A stretch of DNA of 64,000 bases from Nepenthes gracilis. Its lineage: Eukaryota; Streptophyta; Magnoliopsida; Caryophyllales; Nepenthaceae. The DNA lies in assembly GCA_033239525.1 (NCBI GenBank), contig BSYO01000011.1, positions 8,957,973 to 9,021,972 of the forward strand, read 5' to 3'. Within the stretch, counting starts at the first letter, position 1. The number at the start of each line of letters is the position of its first letter. A model generated the notes under the pieces. That model made no database searches. It worked only from the letters and a program-made list of their open reading frames with translations, and had not been told where the DNA came from. Below, one piece after another: positions 33,964 through 47,500 of the stretch. The position numbers were made by a program, and so were the translations under genes.

Positions 33964-34560
33964 TTGTTCTTTTCAGATATTAAAGTCATCTCTTATGTCA
34001 TGATCAATAGAGGAAGGCGAAACGTACAGATTAACAACTCTCCGGAACAGGATGGTTGCAGTTATATAAGATTTGGTTCCATCATCTCCGATGACCACCT
34101 AAATTCCTGTCCATCAAGAGAGATCGGCCTACGATCGCTTTACCAACAAATGAGTTCCTGAACTCTCAGGGGAACCCGACCCGTTGAAGGCAGACACTTG
34201 GATCTATTGAACAAAATGGTGTTTGCGGTGATTAGATGTCCTGCTGGAGATTTTATTTTATTTGCCACTCATAAGCTAGCGGTTGTAGCCCACTACTAGT
34301 GGGAAAATACAGAAGAGAGTTTTTGATGTGTCATATAGGGATATTACATGAGAAAATGTTTAATGCAACATTCTTGGAGAAATACTTCCCTGCTAATCTT
34401 TGTAGGCAGAAGGAGGATAAATTGTTTCGCCTAAGGCAAGTAATCGCTCTGTGGCGGAGTACGATGCAAAGTTTACAGAGTTATCTCGCTATGCTTCTTA
34501 CATGGTGGAAGACCAGTAGAAGAAGGCTAGGAGGTTCTTTCAAAGAGTAAGAGGTAAGAC
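33964..34560 (+). pseudogene. gag: G3 gag fossil
   Basis: Capsid region of a Del/Tekay-type gag. In shifting frames: a stretch like FRGNPDPLKADTW, FILFATHKL, then at about 34360-34430 FNATFLEKYFPANLCRQKED in an open frame, and SVAEYDAKFTELSRYASY just after. The same words occur in G1 gag. Several stops and at least two frameshifts; no zinc knuckle seen. Confidence 0.75.
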
Positions 34561-36704
34561 CTTCGGCTTAATATGGTAACCTGGTGTCGTTTTGGGAATT
34601 CCCAATCCATGCCTGTATGGTGGTTTTGAACCAGCTAAAGTATCAAGTCTTAACTCGATCATAATAATAGTTCAGCTGGCAAATTGCACTACTATTACTG
34701 TTGAATTGGTAAAGAAGGACATATGGAAAATCTAGTTGTCGGATCTAAGGCATAAGTTTAAATTGATCGAGGTTATAATATTTTCTCGGGTTTGTAGTTC
34801 TGATTATTTGAGTTGATCTAAACCATTTTGTGGTGCCAATCTTGATGTGACAACATTAATGATTTGGTCAGTAAGTTGTCGGTCAATCCGGATTGTGTTA
34901 GTAAGCATATTATGCCTCGTAATTGGATTTGTAAAGGATAACATCCAGTGATTAGGTTGAGGGATTTCAAGAATAAGTCTGAATTGATTGAGATATCAAG
35001 AAATTGGTGTTGTCTTCCCTGTTGATCATGTGATGAAGGATCTGCGCTAAGTCCAATTCATATATGTGGCCACATCCAGAGGTTATTGTGGTCATTGAGG
35101 GATTATGGTTGTGTGATTATTTGATCGATGATGTTATCAGAAGGAAGGTTTGGCTAATTTATCATTTAATCGGTAATTTGAGGTTCTGTCGAATCAATGC
35201 CAATCATTGAGGATCTTAACCAGGGCCGTGGAAGTATCGGCTTGGGTATCGTGGTTAAATACTCTAGAACCTTTGAGGTAAATAGATGGACTGATAAGGT
35301 TATTCATGATTTCTAAAATGGGGTTTCCTAGAAGGTTGAAAATTTGATAAGCAGACCTTATAAATGGATAGGCGTAGTTCGAGAAATGTTGTAAAGGCTT
35401 GATGATTTCTAAGATCGATTTGGGTTCATAATGTGTAAGATGTGGATAATGGAAGTTGTAGTCCCAGTGGTATTCAGGTTAAGGATATAACCACTGCAAA
35501 GTTCTAAAACGTTGTTGGCATTTCATGAATTTCATGGGTTCAGTCTTTTAAGCATATTCGGGTCCAAGTTGAGATGATTTTATCGATGAATTCAAAGAAC
35601 ATGGGGTGCATGTAATTGTTGAGGATTATGCCATAAGTTGTGAATGGCTAATAATCTGTATGCCCCATTGAGAAGGGAATGTAAGTTTAGCTAGGGAAAT
35701 GCCTTGCTAAGCTTGTGGCTCTTTGGTATCATGATTTTAAGGTCAATAAGATTTTAAGTGATGGCTAATTGGGAAAACCGATTAAAGCATATGGTCACCT
35801 TGAGTCTAACTGAAATTATTCAATGACCTGACGAGTATTCCTAAAGGATTGCAGTGTCAGTGAGACTATCAGCGAGAGAGAGATTTGTAATTGTTAGGTC
35901 GAAAGATAAAAGGTAATTTTCGGGGAATAAAAAGGTATTAAGAGACGTTCATGTCATTTGGGGTTGACCCCTAATGGGTTCTGTAAGGTATAGTGAATGT
36001 AATGCTTTTGAGAAAGATTAAGATTATGCTACTCTCACGTCATGATAGATGGCTACCTTCGAACTAAGTGGGGGAGGAGTTCACAATTAGAGTTGCTCCA
36101 CATGTTAGTTGGATTTAGCCAATGAAATTTCCATTTAGAGAACTTATGATAATGACCCTTATCAAAAATTTTAAGAGCCAAAATAATTGTGTCAATGAGG
36201 AAAATGATCTTATGATATTGCCTGTGGGTAGATCTGTTTAAACGTTGAGAAGGTGAACCTCGGTATTTCCTTTAAAAGGTAGGCATCACATGCTGCGAGT
36301 ATTTGGACTTGTATGCTTTTGAGGTTTCATAGGAGATGTGAAGAATGAATTGTGAGTAAGTCCAAATGATTTGGTGATAGGATGCATTGGGATCTTAAGA
36401 TTTTGAGTAATAATTTAAAGTTATGTTGACTCTTGGAGTGATCGTTATAACTGCAATAAGGCCGAAGAATGAGGATTTTGGGATTTGCCTTCATAATATG
36501 ACTATCCTAGACTATTTAAAACAGAGTAGTGCAGCATGAGCATTGTGAAATCATAACCCAGAGATTTTAAGAGTAATGTTAAGGTCCCTGTGATGGAAAT
36601 TTTTGAAACTTGGAATGAACTTAAGTGGAAGTTCATTGAATTCGTTTGAAGTATCATATTATATTGGAAAAATAATCAGCATTACTGTAAGTCGCTCTTG
36701 AAAT
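34561..36704 (+). other. G3 internal region without recognisable pol
   Basis: About 2.1 kb, no open frame above 60 codons and no RT, RNase H or integrase motif. A segment near 35940-36090 resembles 100-290. It is either extremely decayed pol or sequence of a non-autonomous element. Confidence 0.5.
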
Positions 36705-37283
36705 TCGGGTGTGACGACCCGACTTTTTCCACCTTGAAAAGTCGTCGTCAAAACTAAGTTCTTTACTTTTAAGAAATTTCATAGCATAGGATAAAAAGGT
36801 GGACATAAATTTTTTTTTTTTTTTTTACTCAACACCGAGATGCAACTAGGAATCATCAATTTCATTAACCAAGGTATAAGTACGGAAACATAATCTCATA
36901 ACATGGAATATTCAAGACATGACTTTCCAAAATATCAAAAGATAATGAGCCAAAAACTAAACATAGATCTGCTTTGCCAGCTACTTCATCTTGTAATAAC
37001 ATAAAGGTCCCACTTCACTTCGTCCTTCGTGAGCTTTTCATCATCTCGAAATCAACAAGAATGAGCTACAAAGCCCGTGAGATACTCACATGCGTAAAAC
37101 ACAAGCATACATATAATCGAACATAGATCATAATATAGCATAAAAATCATCATATCATTTCTTTCTTTAGTTCATGTTCTTTTCATCTTGTCTTTATCAA
37201 AATCATTCGGAGTTCATATCATCTTTAGGGACCGGACGGGGGAGCGGACAACATCGAGGACGGGTTGTGTGCTACCCCACAAC

Positions 37284-37526
37284 CTAAAGCCGTGTCCTCA
37301 TTATGCTCCCCGGGGCGGGAGGTAATGCCTTTAACCCGGCATACGGGGCCATAGTCCAGAGTTCTTGTGCCACCAAAAGGTCCCCTCCCGTGGCCCAGGA
37401 GGCATCCTCGAGTGTCACTCCTATATCCTTCATCCATTCTTTAACAGCAAGCTTAATGGAAACTCGGTTCTTGGTTCGTGTTCTTATTGGCCATTCATCA
37501 TAGATCAAAAGTCGGAAGAGTTCCAC
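37284..37526 (-). other. 80-codon frame over the conserved S2 block
   Basis: An open frame spanning the GC-rich block, including GVTLEDASWATGGDLL. In the G3 LTRs the same frame is interrupted by a one-base deletion upstream and by TAA for CAA. Several differences are silent in this frame. No family recognised; probably chance openness in conserved DNA. Confidence 0.2.
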
Positions 37527-37559
37527 TTGCTGTCCGTATTCTTACATTTTCCTTGTTCT

Positions 37560-38880
37560 TTGTTCTTTAACTTCAGTATTTGAAGTCCATATCATCTTAT
37601 CAAAAGCCGAAGTTCATCTTTCAAAACATAATCCAAAGTTCTTATTTAATAAACCGAAGAAATTCTTGTTCATAAATCTTCCAAAACGGAAGGTCGAAAT
37701 TCATAAACCGGAGTTCGTATTCGTTAGTCAAAAACCGAAGTTCGTTGTCAATAGTCCAAAACCGAGTTCGTTTCTTATTTCCAGAGCCGGAGTGCATAAA
37801 GGACGGAGTACAAAATCAAGTTCTTTTCATTAAAGGAAACGAGTACCTTTCTTACTAAAAACCGGAGGGCTTTTCTTAAAACGGACGAATCTATTTGGAA
37901 GCCGTAATTCAAATTGAAGTATGGAAAACCGGATTGCGTTTTCATAAAATTTGGATACCAAAATGCGGAGTGAAATTCCGCACAATTCGGGTGCTCAATT
38001 GCCGGTGGAATTGAATTGCTAAAATGCGGAGTGCATTACTTGAAAAAGGATGCTTAAAGGCCGGAGGGTATTTTCGTAATTCGGATGTTATAGGATACCG
38101 AGTGTAATTCTTGATTTGAGTGCATCGAAAGCGGAGTGCATTTCGTGACTTTGTTCAAATACCGGATTGCAATTCGTAAAAGTCAGAATGCTTTAATTAC
38201 CAAAGCTTTCCGTACAATTCGGGTTCAAAATGCGGAGATCATTTTTCAAATCCGGAGACCTTAAATGCCGGAGGTCTTTGTGTACAAATTCGGGTTCAAA
38301 ATGCCGGAGATCATTTCTGAAATCCGGAGACCTAAAATGAGGAGGTCTTTGTGTACAAATTCGGGTTCAAAATGCCGGAGATTATTTCAAACCGGAGACC
38401 TAAAATGCCGGAGGTCTTTGTGTACAAATTCGGGTTCAAAATGCGGAGATCATTTCGAAACCGGAGACCTAAAATGCCGGAGGTCTTTCTGTACAAATTC
38501 GGGTTCAAAATGCCGGAGTACTTTTTCACGATGGACGGAGTACATAAAATCATAAAAGACCGGAGTTAATTTTTCACAAATGGACGGAGTACATAAAATC
38601 ATAAAAGGCCGGAGTACTTTTTCACAAAGTGGGACGGAGTACATAAAATCATAAAAGACCGGAGTTAATTTTTCTGAGTGGACGGAGTACATAAAATCAT
38701 AAAAGGCCGGAGTACTTTTTCACATTGGGACGGAGTACATAAAATTCATAAAAAGGCGGAGTGCGTTTTCTGAGCTGAAGATTTGAGTACATAAATTCAT
38801 AAGAACTTGATATTGCGGAGTGCTTTTTGAACGAACAGTATTTTCCGGAGGTCATACAATTCGGAGGCCTTAAAATTTCA
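37560..38880 (-). repeat. CCGGAG array in S2
   Basis: Plus-strand words such as aatgccggaggtctttgtg, acaaattcgggttcaaa and ggacggagtacataaaat repeat every 50-65 bp in two sub-blocks (38220-38520 and 38520-38760). Confidence 0.85.
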
Positions 38881-39508
38881 AGAACGACATCTTTTTGAGC
38901 ACCCGATTCATACAAAATTCTTTCTATAATCTTGAGTTTCAAAATTCTTGAGAATCATGCATATGAGAAATTTCCTTCTAAACATGTATTTTAATTATCA
39001 AAACATATTATAAACAAAAATCATAACATTTCATATTAACATAATCAAACATGAAATTTAGAAATGTGGTGAGTATCTTGCCTGAAGTTGTTGCCTTAGT
39101 TTTTAACCCGCTCCTTCCTACGTTGTATGATCTTGAGAATTTCTAGGGTGTCTTTGTCAAATGTCTAAGTTCATACTTATAATCCTTAGGTAAAGAGGCT
39201 ATTATTTATGGCCCAATTAATTCCCAAGATGCCATTTACTATTTGTTCCCTTCTCAAAGTATTGAAAATGCCTACAATATTTAATTCGTGGATTCCCAAA
39301 GACAGGCGTCATTAATTCGGCTCCATCACCAAAGTCTGTTTGCATTTTTCAAAACCTGATTGCATTTATGAAGAGTTATATGCCGCGTAAATCCGACTGC
39401 GGTTTCGGACCGAAATTCGGAGGCTTTTATTCAGTAAATCGGACTGCATTAAATCAATCTGACAGCAACTTCTTCAATGCCAATTCGGACTTCTTCATCT
39501 TTCGTTCT

Positions 39509-39835
39509 CCGGTCAACGCGAGTTGACCGGACTTGATGAGGGAAATCCAGTTGAGTTTCCGGAGACCTTAATGCAAGAAGAACCGCCTGCACGCAGCTGA
39601 GTCCCAAATCCTTCACAAGCGGTTTACTTTTCTCCTTAAATTTCCGGTCAACATTGCGTTGACCGGAATTGATGAAAGCAATTTTTTTAAAACCGGACTT
39701 CCTTTTACCAAGGGATGTCCGGATTTCTTTATCATTTCGGTCAACATTTCGTTGACCGGATTTGATGAAGGAAACATTTTCCTTTGACATCCTTTCACTC
39801 ATTTAACAATTTTCCGGTCAACCTGCGTTGACCGG
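39509..39835. promoter_or_regulatory. Four palindromic GGTCAAC/GTTGACC pairs (S2 U3)
   Basis: At 39509-39530, 39644-39666, 39738-39759 and 39814-39835, each CCGGTCAAC, 4-5 spacer bases, GTTGACCGG. TTGACC fits the W-box core bound by WRKY factors. They lie upstream of the likely TATA (near 39172-39185) in S2 orientation. Confidence 0.6.
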
Positions 39836-40099
39836 ACCCGGACCCGCTTACTAACCCTTTTTAGATTTTACCAAAAACTTTGGGTTGTTACATCGGGGAT
39901 CCTTATAAGGTCTTCCTTGTATCAATGGTTGAGAAAGTGTCTGGGTTTAGTATTTCTGAGCTAAGGATTTGTTTTGCAATGAGGATTTAAGAGGATTCAA
40001 TTGCTTGAGGTATCCTAAAATAATCCTTGTCTGAGGGAATAACTTCTGGATGCAGGAAAGAATATCTGTGGTTATGAAATTGTGAGGATTGTCAAATTT

Positions 40100-40130
40100 C
40101 GAGGACGAAATTTCTATAAGTGGGGGAGAT
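40100..40130 (+). other. G3 polypurine tract
   Basis: GAGGACGAAATTTCTATAAG then TGGGGGAGAT, directly before the 3' LTR start TGTAACGATCC. Canonical for Del/Tekay elements. Confidence 0.9.
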
Positions 40131-43100
40131 TGTAACGATCCAAATTTCAAAACCTAGAAAATTCAGTCATCGGGTCCGGTCAACGCTAGTTGACCGGAAA
40201 ATGTAATAAGTTGGCCTTAAGATAAGAACTCCATCCAATGCACTCCGTCCTTTCAGCAAAAAGAATTCCGTCCTTTTGTTTGAAAAAGAACTCCGCCCTT
40301 TATGTGAGGAAAAAGAAGTTCGGCTTCCCTTTGTAACAACCCAAAATATAAAACAAAGAATTATTTCAGTTTTAGAATCCAGTCAACGCCCGTTGACCGG
40401 AAAGTGTAACAAGAAAGGAAAATCGGCTTAAGATGGAATCAAGTTAGGCCTTAAGAAGTCCGGATTCCGGGATAAGAAGAAGTCCGGATTGTCCGGATTT
40501 CTGGATGAAAAAGAAGTCCGGATTTCCTTGATGAAAAAGAAGTTCGGATTTCCTTAATAAAATGAAGTCCGGATTTCCCTTGGTAAAAAGAACTCCGGAT
40601 TCCGTGGTGAACAGAAGTCCGGATTTTGTTGGAGAAAAGAAGTCCGGATTTCCTGTGAATTAAGACTTTCGGCTTCTGATACGAAAAACTACTCCAGAAT
40701 TTCCTTTGTTGAAAACAATCCGGATTTCCTGTGAATAAAGAGCTCCGGCATTTGACACTAAAACCTACTCCGGATTTCCCATCAAAAAACAAGTCCAGCC
40801 TTGGAGCAGGTTTTGAAATCAAAAGTTGTTGAAGAAAGTGAAGGAGCCGGAGTGATGACTCATGACGTTGGGAACACACGACATAAATGAACTAGCTAAT
40901 TCCAAAGTTTTGAAAATGCAAAGTCATAAATGACCCTCTTTGGAAAATGTAAAATCATAAATGATACCTTTGGAAAGTAGAAAATCATAAATGATGGCCA
41001 CCTAACTCACGGGCTATAAATAAGGGCTTGAGAGCATAAAAAAAAAGGCACCCACTAGAAAGTCTTAGTAAATAAAGAGACCGAAAGCTAAGGCAAAGTA
41101 GAAAAGAATTCAGGCAAGATACTCACCCCTATTTCTAAAACTCATGTTTATTTATGTTGCTATGAAAGTATATGATATTCCGTATGAAGTATGCTTTTGC
41201 TGTTTTATGAATTATCATTCTGAAATACATGTTTAAAAAGAAATTCTGTTACGCATGATGTTAGATTTATTCTGTTTATGATTAATTGTCAATTGTTATG
41301 AATTTTGATAAATGCATGTTTATGGAAAAGAATTTAGGCCTTAAGTTGGAACAAGAACTCCGGCTATTGATCCCTGTTTCTGTCAAAAAGATCTCTAAAT
41401 TTAAGATAAAAGACTTCCAGCGTTTTACAGAAAATGATTTAGAGCTCCGGCATTTTAGAGAATAACTTTGGATTTAGAGCTCCGGCATTTTGGAAAATGA
41501 ACTTCGGATTAAAGCCTTGAGTAACAGTAAATGAACTCCAAATTTAGAACTTCGGATTTTAACAGAAAATGCACTTCGGATTTAAGAACTTCGGATTTTG
41601 ACAGAAAGCACTCCGGATTTAGAACTTCGGATTTTAACGTAAAAATGCACTTGATTTAAGAACTGGATTTTTTGTGAAAGCACTCCGGATTTAGAACTTC
41701 GGATTTTAACAGAAATGCACTCCGGATTAAGAGTTCGGATTTTAACAGAAATCGGACTCCGGATTTTTACAGTTTCGGAAATTGAACTCCCGATTTGAGA
41801 GCTTCGGATTTTAAAATAAAATGAGCTTCAGATTTTAGAACTTCGGATTTTTGAAAAGAAAAGCACTTCGTTCAGTTATGAAAAAGAACTCCGGCCTTCT
41901 GTTTGAAAAAGAACTCCGGCCTACTATAGAATAGAGAACTACGGCTTTTTACTCCGACTTTTACTCCGGCTTTTGATAACAACTCATGATACAAGAACTT
42001 CGGCATTTAACAAAAGAGTTTCGGTTTTTGAAATGAACTCCGGCTTTTGAACTCCGGATTTTAGAGTTTCGGATTTTATAAGAAAGTGAACTCCGGATTT
42101 ATGAACTTTGGATCTTGAAAGAAAAGCACTCCGGATTATGGAAAAGAAAAGCACTCCGTCCATTTTAAAAGAAGCACTCCGTCCCTTTGTTCAAAAAGCA
42201 CTCCGGATTTTTGGTAAGAAAGGCACTCCGTCCCTTTTGAAAGGAAAGGCAGTCCGTCCCTTTTTAGAAAAAGAACTTCGGACTTTGTTAAAAATGTACT
42301 CCATCCTTTATGAATAAAGAACTCCGGTTTTAATGATCTTTGGATTCAGAAAAGAACTCCGGCTTTGATTAAAGAAATGAACTCCGGCTTTGTAAGAAAA
42401 GAACTACGGCTATATAAAAGAACTGCGGTTTTTATAAGAATTTCGGCTTTGTAAGGCACTCCGGTATTGATAAAAGAAGTCCGGCTCTGGCCCTCTGCAT
42501 GAAAAGAACTCCGGCCTATGTATATATGAACATTGAAAAATGCATGGATTACCGACAGCAAGTGGAACTCTTACGACTTTCCATTAAAAAACACGAACCA
42601 AGAATCGAGTTTCCATTAAGCTTGCTGTTAAAGATGGATGAAGGATATTGGAGTGACACTCGAGGATGCCTCCTGGGCCACCGGAGGGGACCTTTTGGTG
42701 GCATAAGAACTATGGACTATGGCCCCGTATGCCGGGTTAAAGGCATTACCTCCGGCCCCGGGGAGCATAATGAGGGGATACGGCTTTAGGTTGTGGGGTA
42801 GCACACAACCCGTCCTCGATGTTGTCCACTCCCGTCTGGTCCCTAAAGATGATACGAATTCCGAATGATTTTGATGAATTTTCTGAAGACAAGATGAAAA
42901 GAATAAGAACTGAAGAAGAAACGATATGATGATTTTTTCTTATGCTATGCTATATTATGAATTTATGTTTTAATCAAACTATATGTATGTTTATATTTTC
43001 TGCATGTGAGTATCCTGCTGGGCTTTGTAAGCTCATTCTTGTAACTTTTCAGATGACAAGCTTATGGAGGATGAAGTTGAGTAGATTCCTATGGTGTTGC

Positions 43101-43374
43101 TGAATGATTAAGCTAGCCGGAGCTGATTTTTGAGAGCTTTGTTTATTTTGTTTTTGAGGACACTTGTAAAATTTATTCCGCTTCTTATGAATATTAGTAT
43201 GTTTCCGTGATACTTTGGGATTAATGAAATTATAAATCTCTAGTATGCATCTCAGGTTTAAAAGTAAAGAAGAAAAGAAAAAATTTTATGTTTATTTATA
43301 TATCTTTTTATTTATTTGTAAGGACTTTGGATTTGACGATTACTTTTGATGGTAATGAAAGTCGGGTCGTCACA
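40131..43374 (+). repeat. G3 3' LTR
   Basis: 3244 bp, near-identical to 30555-33808. TATA 41014-41022; predicted intron 41114-43052; GC-rich block about 42620-42860. Followed by the duplicated GTCAC and then G2 sequence. Confidence 0.93.
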
Positions 43375-43379
43375 GTCAC

Positions 43380-44186
43380 AGTACACATCATATCCTCCTA
43401 AGCGTTTTGGAATCACCAACACCGGAGCGGTAGTCAGGCGATCCTTCAGCTCCTGAAACTCCGATCACGTTCCTCAGTCCACTCAAATATGACTTCCTTC
43501 TTCACTAGTCTAATCAGAGGCATAGCAATCTGAGAAAAGTTTTCCACAGATCGCTGATAGTAACCTGCCATGCCTAGGAAGCATCTGACCTCGGTTACTG
43601 AAATTGGCCTACTCCAGTTAGTAACGGCCTCAACTTTCTTAGGATCCACCGAAATACCACCATCAGAGATCACATGACCCAAGAACATCACCTTTTCTAG
43701 CCAAAATTCACAATTTTCCAGCTTAGCATATAACTTCTCCTCGCGAAGTGCTTGAAGTACTATCCTCAAATGGGTCTTATGTTCATCATAATTTTTGAAA
43801 TAAATCAAAATATCGTCAATAAAAACCACCAAAAATATATCAAGGTACTGCCTGAACACCCTATTCATTAGATCCATGAAGGCAGCAGGGGCGTTTGTAA
43901 GCCTAAAGGGCATAACAAGGAACTCGTAGTGGTCGTACCTTGTCCTGAAAGCGGTCTTGGCCACATCCCCAAGCTTAATCCTTAATTGATGATATCCAGA
44001 CCTCAAATCGATTTTTGAGAATACCCAAGATCCTTGCAATTGATCAAACAGATCATCAATATGCGGTAGAGGATACTTGTTTTTTATCGTGATTTTATTC
44101 AACTCACGATAATCGACACATAGCCGCAAGGATCCGTCCTTCTTCCGAACAAAACCAGTGCTCTCCAAGGAAACACACTTGGCCAA
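43380..44186 (-). pseudogene. G2 reverse transcriptase
   Basis: RNA-dependent DNA polymerase. 43446-44186 is open: [46 protein letters not shown] (first catalytic Asp), [15 protein letters not shown] and [11 protein letters not shown] (F-I-D-D catalytic box), then FLGHVIS. Catalytic residues present. Odd changes: R for G in MPFGLT and F for S after ILIY. A frameshift near 43450 separates it from the RNase H start (GGYDVYCD) that abuts G3, and another near 44150 from the linker. Confidence 0.9.
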
Positions 44187-44209
44187 ATGAACCTTTTCTC
44201 CAACAGCTC

Positions 44210-44395
44210 CTATAGTTGCAACCTTAATTTCTTCAACTCTGCTGAAGCCATTCTATAAAGGGTCTTAGAAACTGGGCTGGCATCAGAAACAATAGAAATG
44301 TCAAATTCAATTTTTCGATGTGGAAGCAATCCAGGTAGCTCCTCAGGAAATACATCCTCAAATTTGCAGACGATCTGGGTGTCCTTAGTCGGCAC
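44210..44395 (-). pseudogene. G2 protease-RT linker
   Basis: CKFEDVFPEELPGLLPHRKI is the conserved stretch preceding chromovirus RT. The protease active site and all of gag upstream are missing; about 140 bp further the PBS begins. Confidence 0.8.
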
Positions 44396-44533
44396 CTTAT
44401 GACTCCTAGTGGTGCATGCATCTTAGGGATTCTAGTTGACTAAGTACTCTACCTACACCTTAGAAAGATTTAGTGCCACGATCTAAGCCTACACTTTCGC
44501 TTTTTCGATCGATCAATTCCTAAGGCATCCCAT

Positions 44534-44548
44534 TTCTCTGATACCAAA
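44534..44548 (-). other. G2 primer binding site
   Basis: Minus strand TTTGGTATCAGAGAA directly after the 5' LTR end: initiator-Met tRNA primer. Confidence 0.88.
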
Positions 44549-47500
44549 TGTGACGGAACGGATTTTTTTTTTAAACACAGGATCTGGATGCCATCTAGGA
44601 CCCATATACTTTTAACCATAAGAAGTATAGCGGAAGTTAGTCTAACATCCTGCGGAAGCATTCATCTTCATTCCAAAATATTCATTCCGAATACATAATA
44701 AAAAAATGTCTAACTAAAAAAAAGTTCATGAATTATAATTGAGTCATTACAATGATATTCTCCAAAATAAGCTTCCGTGTCTTAATAATTCTTCAGACAA
44801 GCTCTAATCATTCCAACTCGTCAGGCACAAGCTCTAAAGTCTCATATGTAGGGAAAAAAACAAAAAAATAGTGACCGGGGCTCAACAAGGTACATGCCGA
44901 TTACCATAAAACATTTGTGTTGTCAGGCGGATGTATAAATATTAATAAACAGTAGCTGATCAGAAAACTCAAATAATTAATGCAAGAAAAATCAGAACAG
45001 AATCATATGCAATACTATAATCAATACTTAGCCTGATGAAAGTCAAACAAAATGTCAGAGCATAAAACAGAGTCGGTTTCGTTATAAAAGACTTCTTTTA
45101 TTCTTTTGCTTGCGGAGGGAGCATTAATCAAGGATAGATTGTGTTCAGTCCACACAATCCAAGGCCGATAACTGAACAGAAGTATCCCGTCTCGTGGGAT
45201 CGGTGTGCCACCCGAAGGTAGGCCAGAAACTTATGCTTTCCTCCTGACCGTAACGCCCCGATGACAGGGTAGACCACAAATAGCTCCATGGACAGAGTTC
45301 GCTTTCCTCCTGACCGTAATGCCCCGAGGACAGGGTGGACCTTGATTAACTCCATGGACAGAGTTATCCTCGATTACTACCATAAAGTTCTAAGGCATAC
45401 CGGAGAACCTTATCTCCCAAATCTAAAGTCTGAACTGATCGTCATATCATAAAGTCGGTTCACATTTTCTTTGTTCTTATTCCGGCTGGCCATGTCACAA
45501 GCCGGTTTCGAATTCATCATGCAAGTGCCGATATCCATTTTCACATGCAAAAGCAGAGTTCAACGTATGCAATCCGGTTTCATGTTCTATACAAGGGCCG
45601 GTTTCAAATGCAAGAAGGCTGGTTTCGATTTCCATGCAAAGAGGGCCGGTTTGATTTTCATGTGAGGGCCGGTTTCAATTTCCATGCAAAGAGGGCCGGT
45701 TTGATTTTCATGTGAGGGCCGGTTTTGATTTCAACATACAAAAGGCTGGTTTTTTTCATGCAACGGGCTGATTTTGTTTTCTACATGCAAAGCCGAGTTC
45801 GATTTATGCAGGGAGGGTTTCGTGCTTCACTAAAGGCCGAGTCTAATGTTTCATGCAGAACCGAGCTCAATTTTTTTTATGCAAAAGCCGGTTTCATGTT
45901 TTCTCCTAAAAGCCGAGTTCATGTCGAAAACCAATGTTCGATTTACATGTAGCCGATTTCGATTGCAATGCCGATTCAAATTTTTCATGCAGCCGAGTTC
46001 ATAATGCAGAAAGGCCGAGTTCATCTTTATGCAGGGAGCCGAGTTCTATGCAGCTGATTTTAGATTTTTCATGCTGAAGGGGCCGAGTTCATTTCCATGC
46101 AGCCGATTTCAAATGTTCATGCAAATGGGGCGAATCCATTTTCAAGCAGCCGATTTCAGTAAAAGCCGATTTCGAATTTTCATGCATAAAGGGGAAAATC
46201 CATTTTTAAGCAGCCGATTTCAATCATGTCCACTTAAAAGCCGATTTTGAATGTTCATGCAAAAAGGGCGAATCCGATTTTGATGCACAACGCCGATTTC
46301 GACTTCGATGGACAAGGCCGATTTCGATTACGATGCACAAAATCGATTTTGATTTTTATAGCAAAGGCCGATTTCAATTTCAATGCAAAGGGCTGATTCT
46401 GATTTTGATGCACAAAGCCGATTTTGACTTCGATGCACAGGGCGATTTCAACTTTGATGGACAAAACCGATTTCGATTTTTATAGCAGAGGCCGATTTCG
46501 ATTTCAATGCAAAGGGCTGATTCCGATTTTGATGCACAAAGCCGATTTTGACTTCGATGCACGGGGCCGATTTCGATTTCGATGCACAAAACCGATTTCG
46601 ATTTTTATAGCAAAGGCCGATTTCGATTTCAATGCAAAGGGCTGGTTCCGATTTTGATGCACAAAGCCGATTTCGACTTCGATGCACAAAACCGATTTTG
46701 ATTTTTATAGCAAAGGCCGATTTTGATTTTAATGCAAAAAGACCGAGTCCAATTACAAGTAAATGCCAAGTTCATAATGCGGAAAGGCCGAGTCCAATTA
46801 CAAGTAAATGTCGAGTTCATTTTACAATGCAGAAGGGCCGAGTGCATTTATAAGCAAATGCTGGTTTCATGCTTCACGTAAAACCGAGTTCGATTTATAA
46901 TGCAGAAAGGCTGAGTCTAATTACAGGTAATGCCGAGTTCATTTTGCAATGCAGAAAGGCCGAGGACAGAGGGCTTCTCTCGATCATCCATAGAATATAT
47001 CATGCATAAAATTCATAACTTCATCAATTCATGGATTTTCAGAAGGTAGATATACTTACAGTAAATCATGAACTTTAAAAAGGAAGAAGAGTACACTTGC
47101 AAACATTCTTAAATCTAAAGTTAAAACATAGAGTGTACACTTGCCTGAGAGTTGATCGCCTAAATTTTACCGTCTTGAAGCTTTTCCCCTTCACTCTCTT
47201 CCTTCTACTTGCCTTTTGATCAACCAGCGCCGGGTTTATATAGAGGAGGGGTTTGGTGGAGTAAGTGGGGTAAGTCACTTACTCTCGTACTTATTTTTTA
47301 GGGGTAGGTGGAGTAATCAGGTTGGTTTACTTACTTCATTTGGTCGCCGTCTAGTTGCTGCCTAGTTGGATTCTAACTAAACAATAAAGTTTACTTTTGT
47401 CTTTAGTTACCATTAATTTAATCCAGGCCAATTGCTCCATTTTCATGCCAGCGGCCCACTCTTTGCTGGCCAGCCTTTTTGGGCCGGTTGTATTTTTCAT

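Larger units (their letters stand above)
37045..39081 (-). other. Predicted GC-AG leader intron in S2
   Basis: Minus strand CTTCAG|GCAAGATACTC at 39082/39081 and GATTTCGAG|ATGATG at 37045/37044, with GCTCAT about 19 nt before the AG. Length 2037 nt. The pyrimidine tract is weaker here. Confidence 0.38.
36710..39892 (-). mobile_element. S2: solo chromovirus LTR inside G3
   Basis: 3183 bp. Minus-strand start TGTAACAACCC at 39892, end GTCGTCACA at 36710. Perfect duplication TCGGG at 36705-36709 and 39893-39897. Same superfamily as the G3 LTR (same ends and GC-rich block), but the array and U3 differ, so a sister subfamily. It is the innermost and so one of the latest insertions; the two LTRs of the incoming element later recombined to one. 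Confidence 0.93.
30555..43374 (+). mobile_element. G3: chromovirus inserted in G2 RNase H
   Basis: 5' LTR 30555-33808, PBS, gag fossil, non-coding internal region, S2 insertion, polypurine tract, 3' LTR 40131-43374. Perfect duplication GTCAC at 30550-30554 and 43375-43379. The two LTRs look very similar, consistent with a young insertion, yet the internal 3.1 kb is badly decayed, so it was probably mobilised by proteins of another element. Confidence 0.93.
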
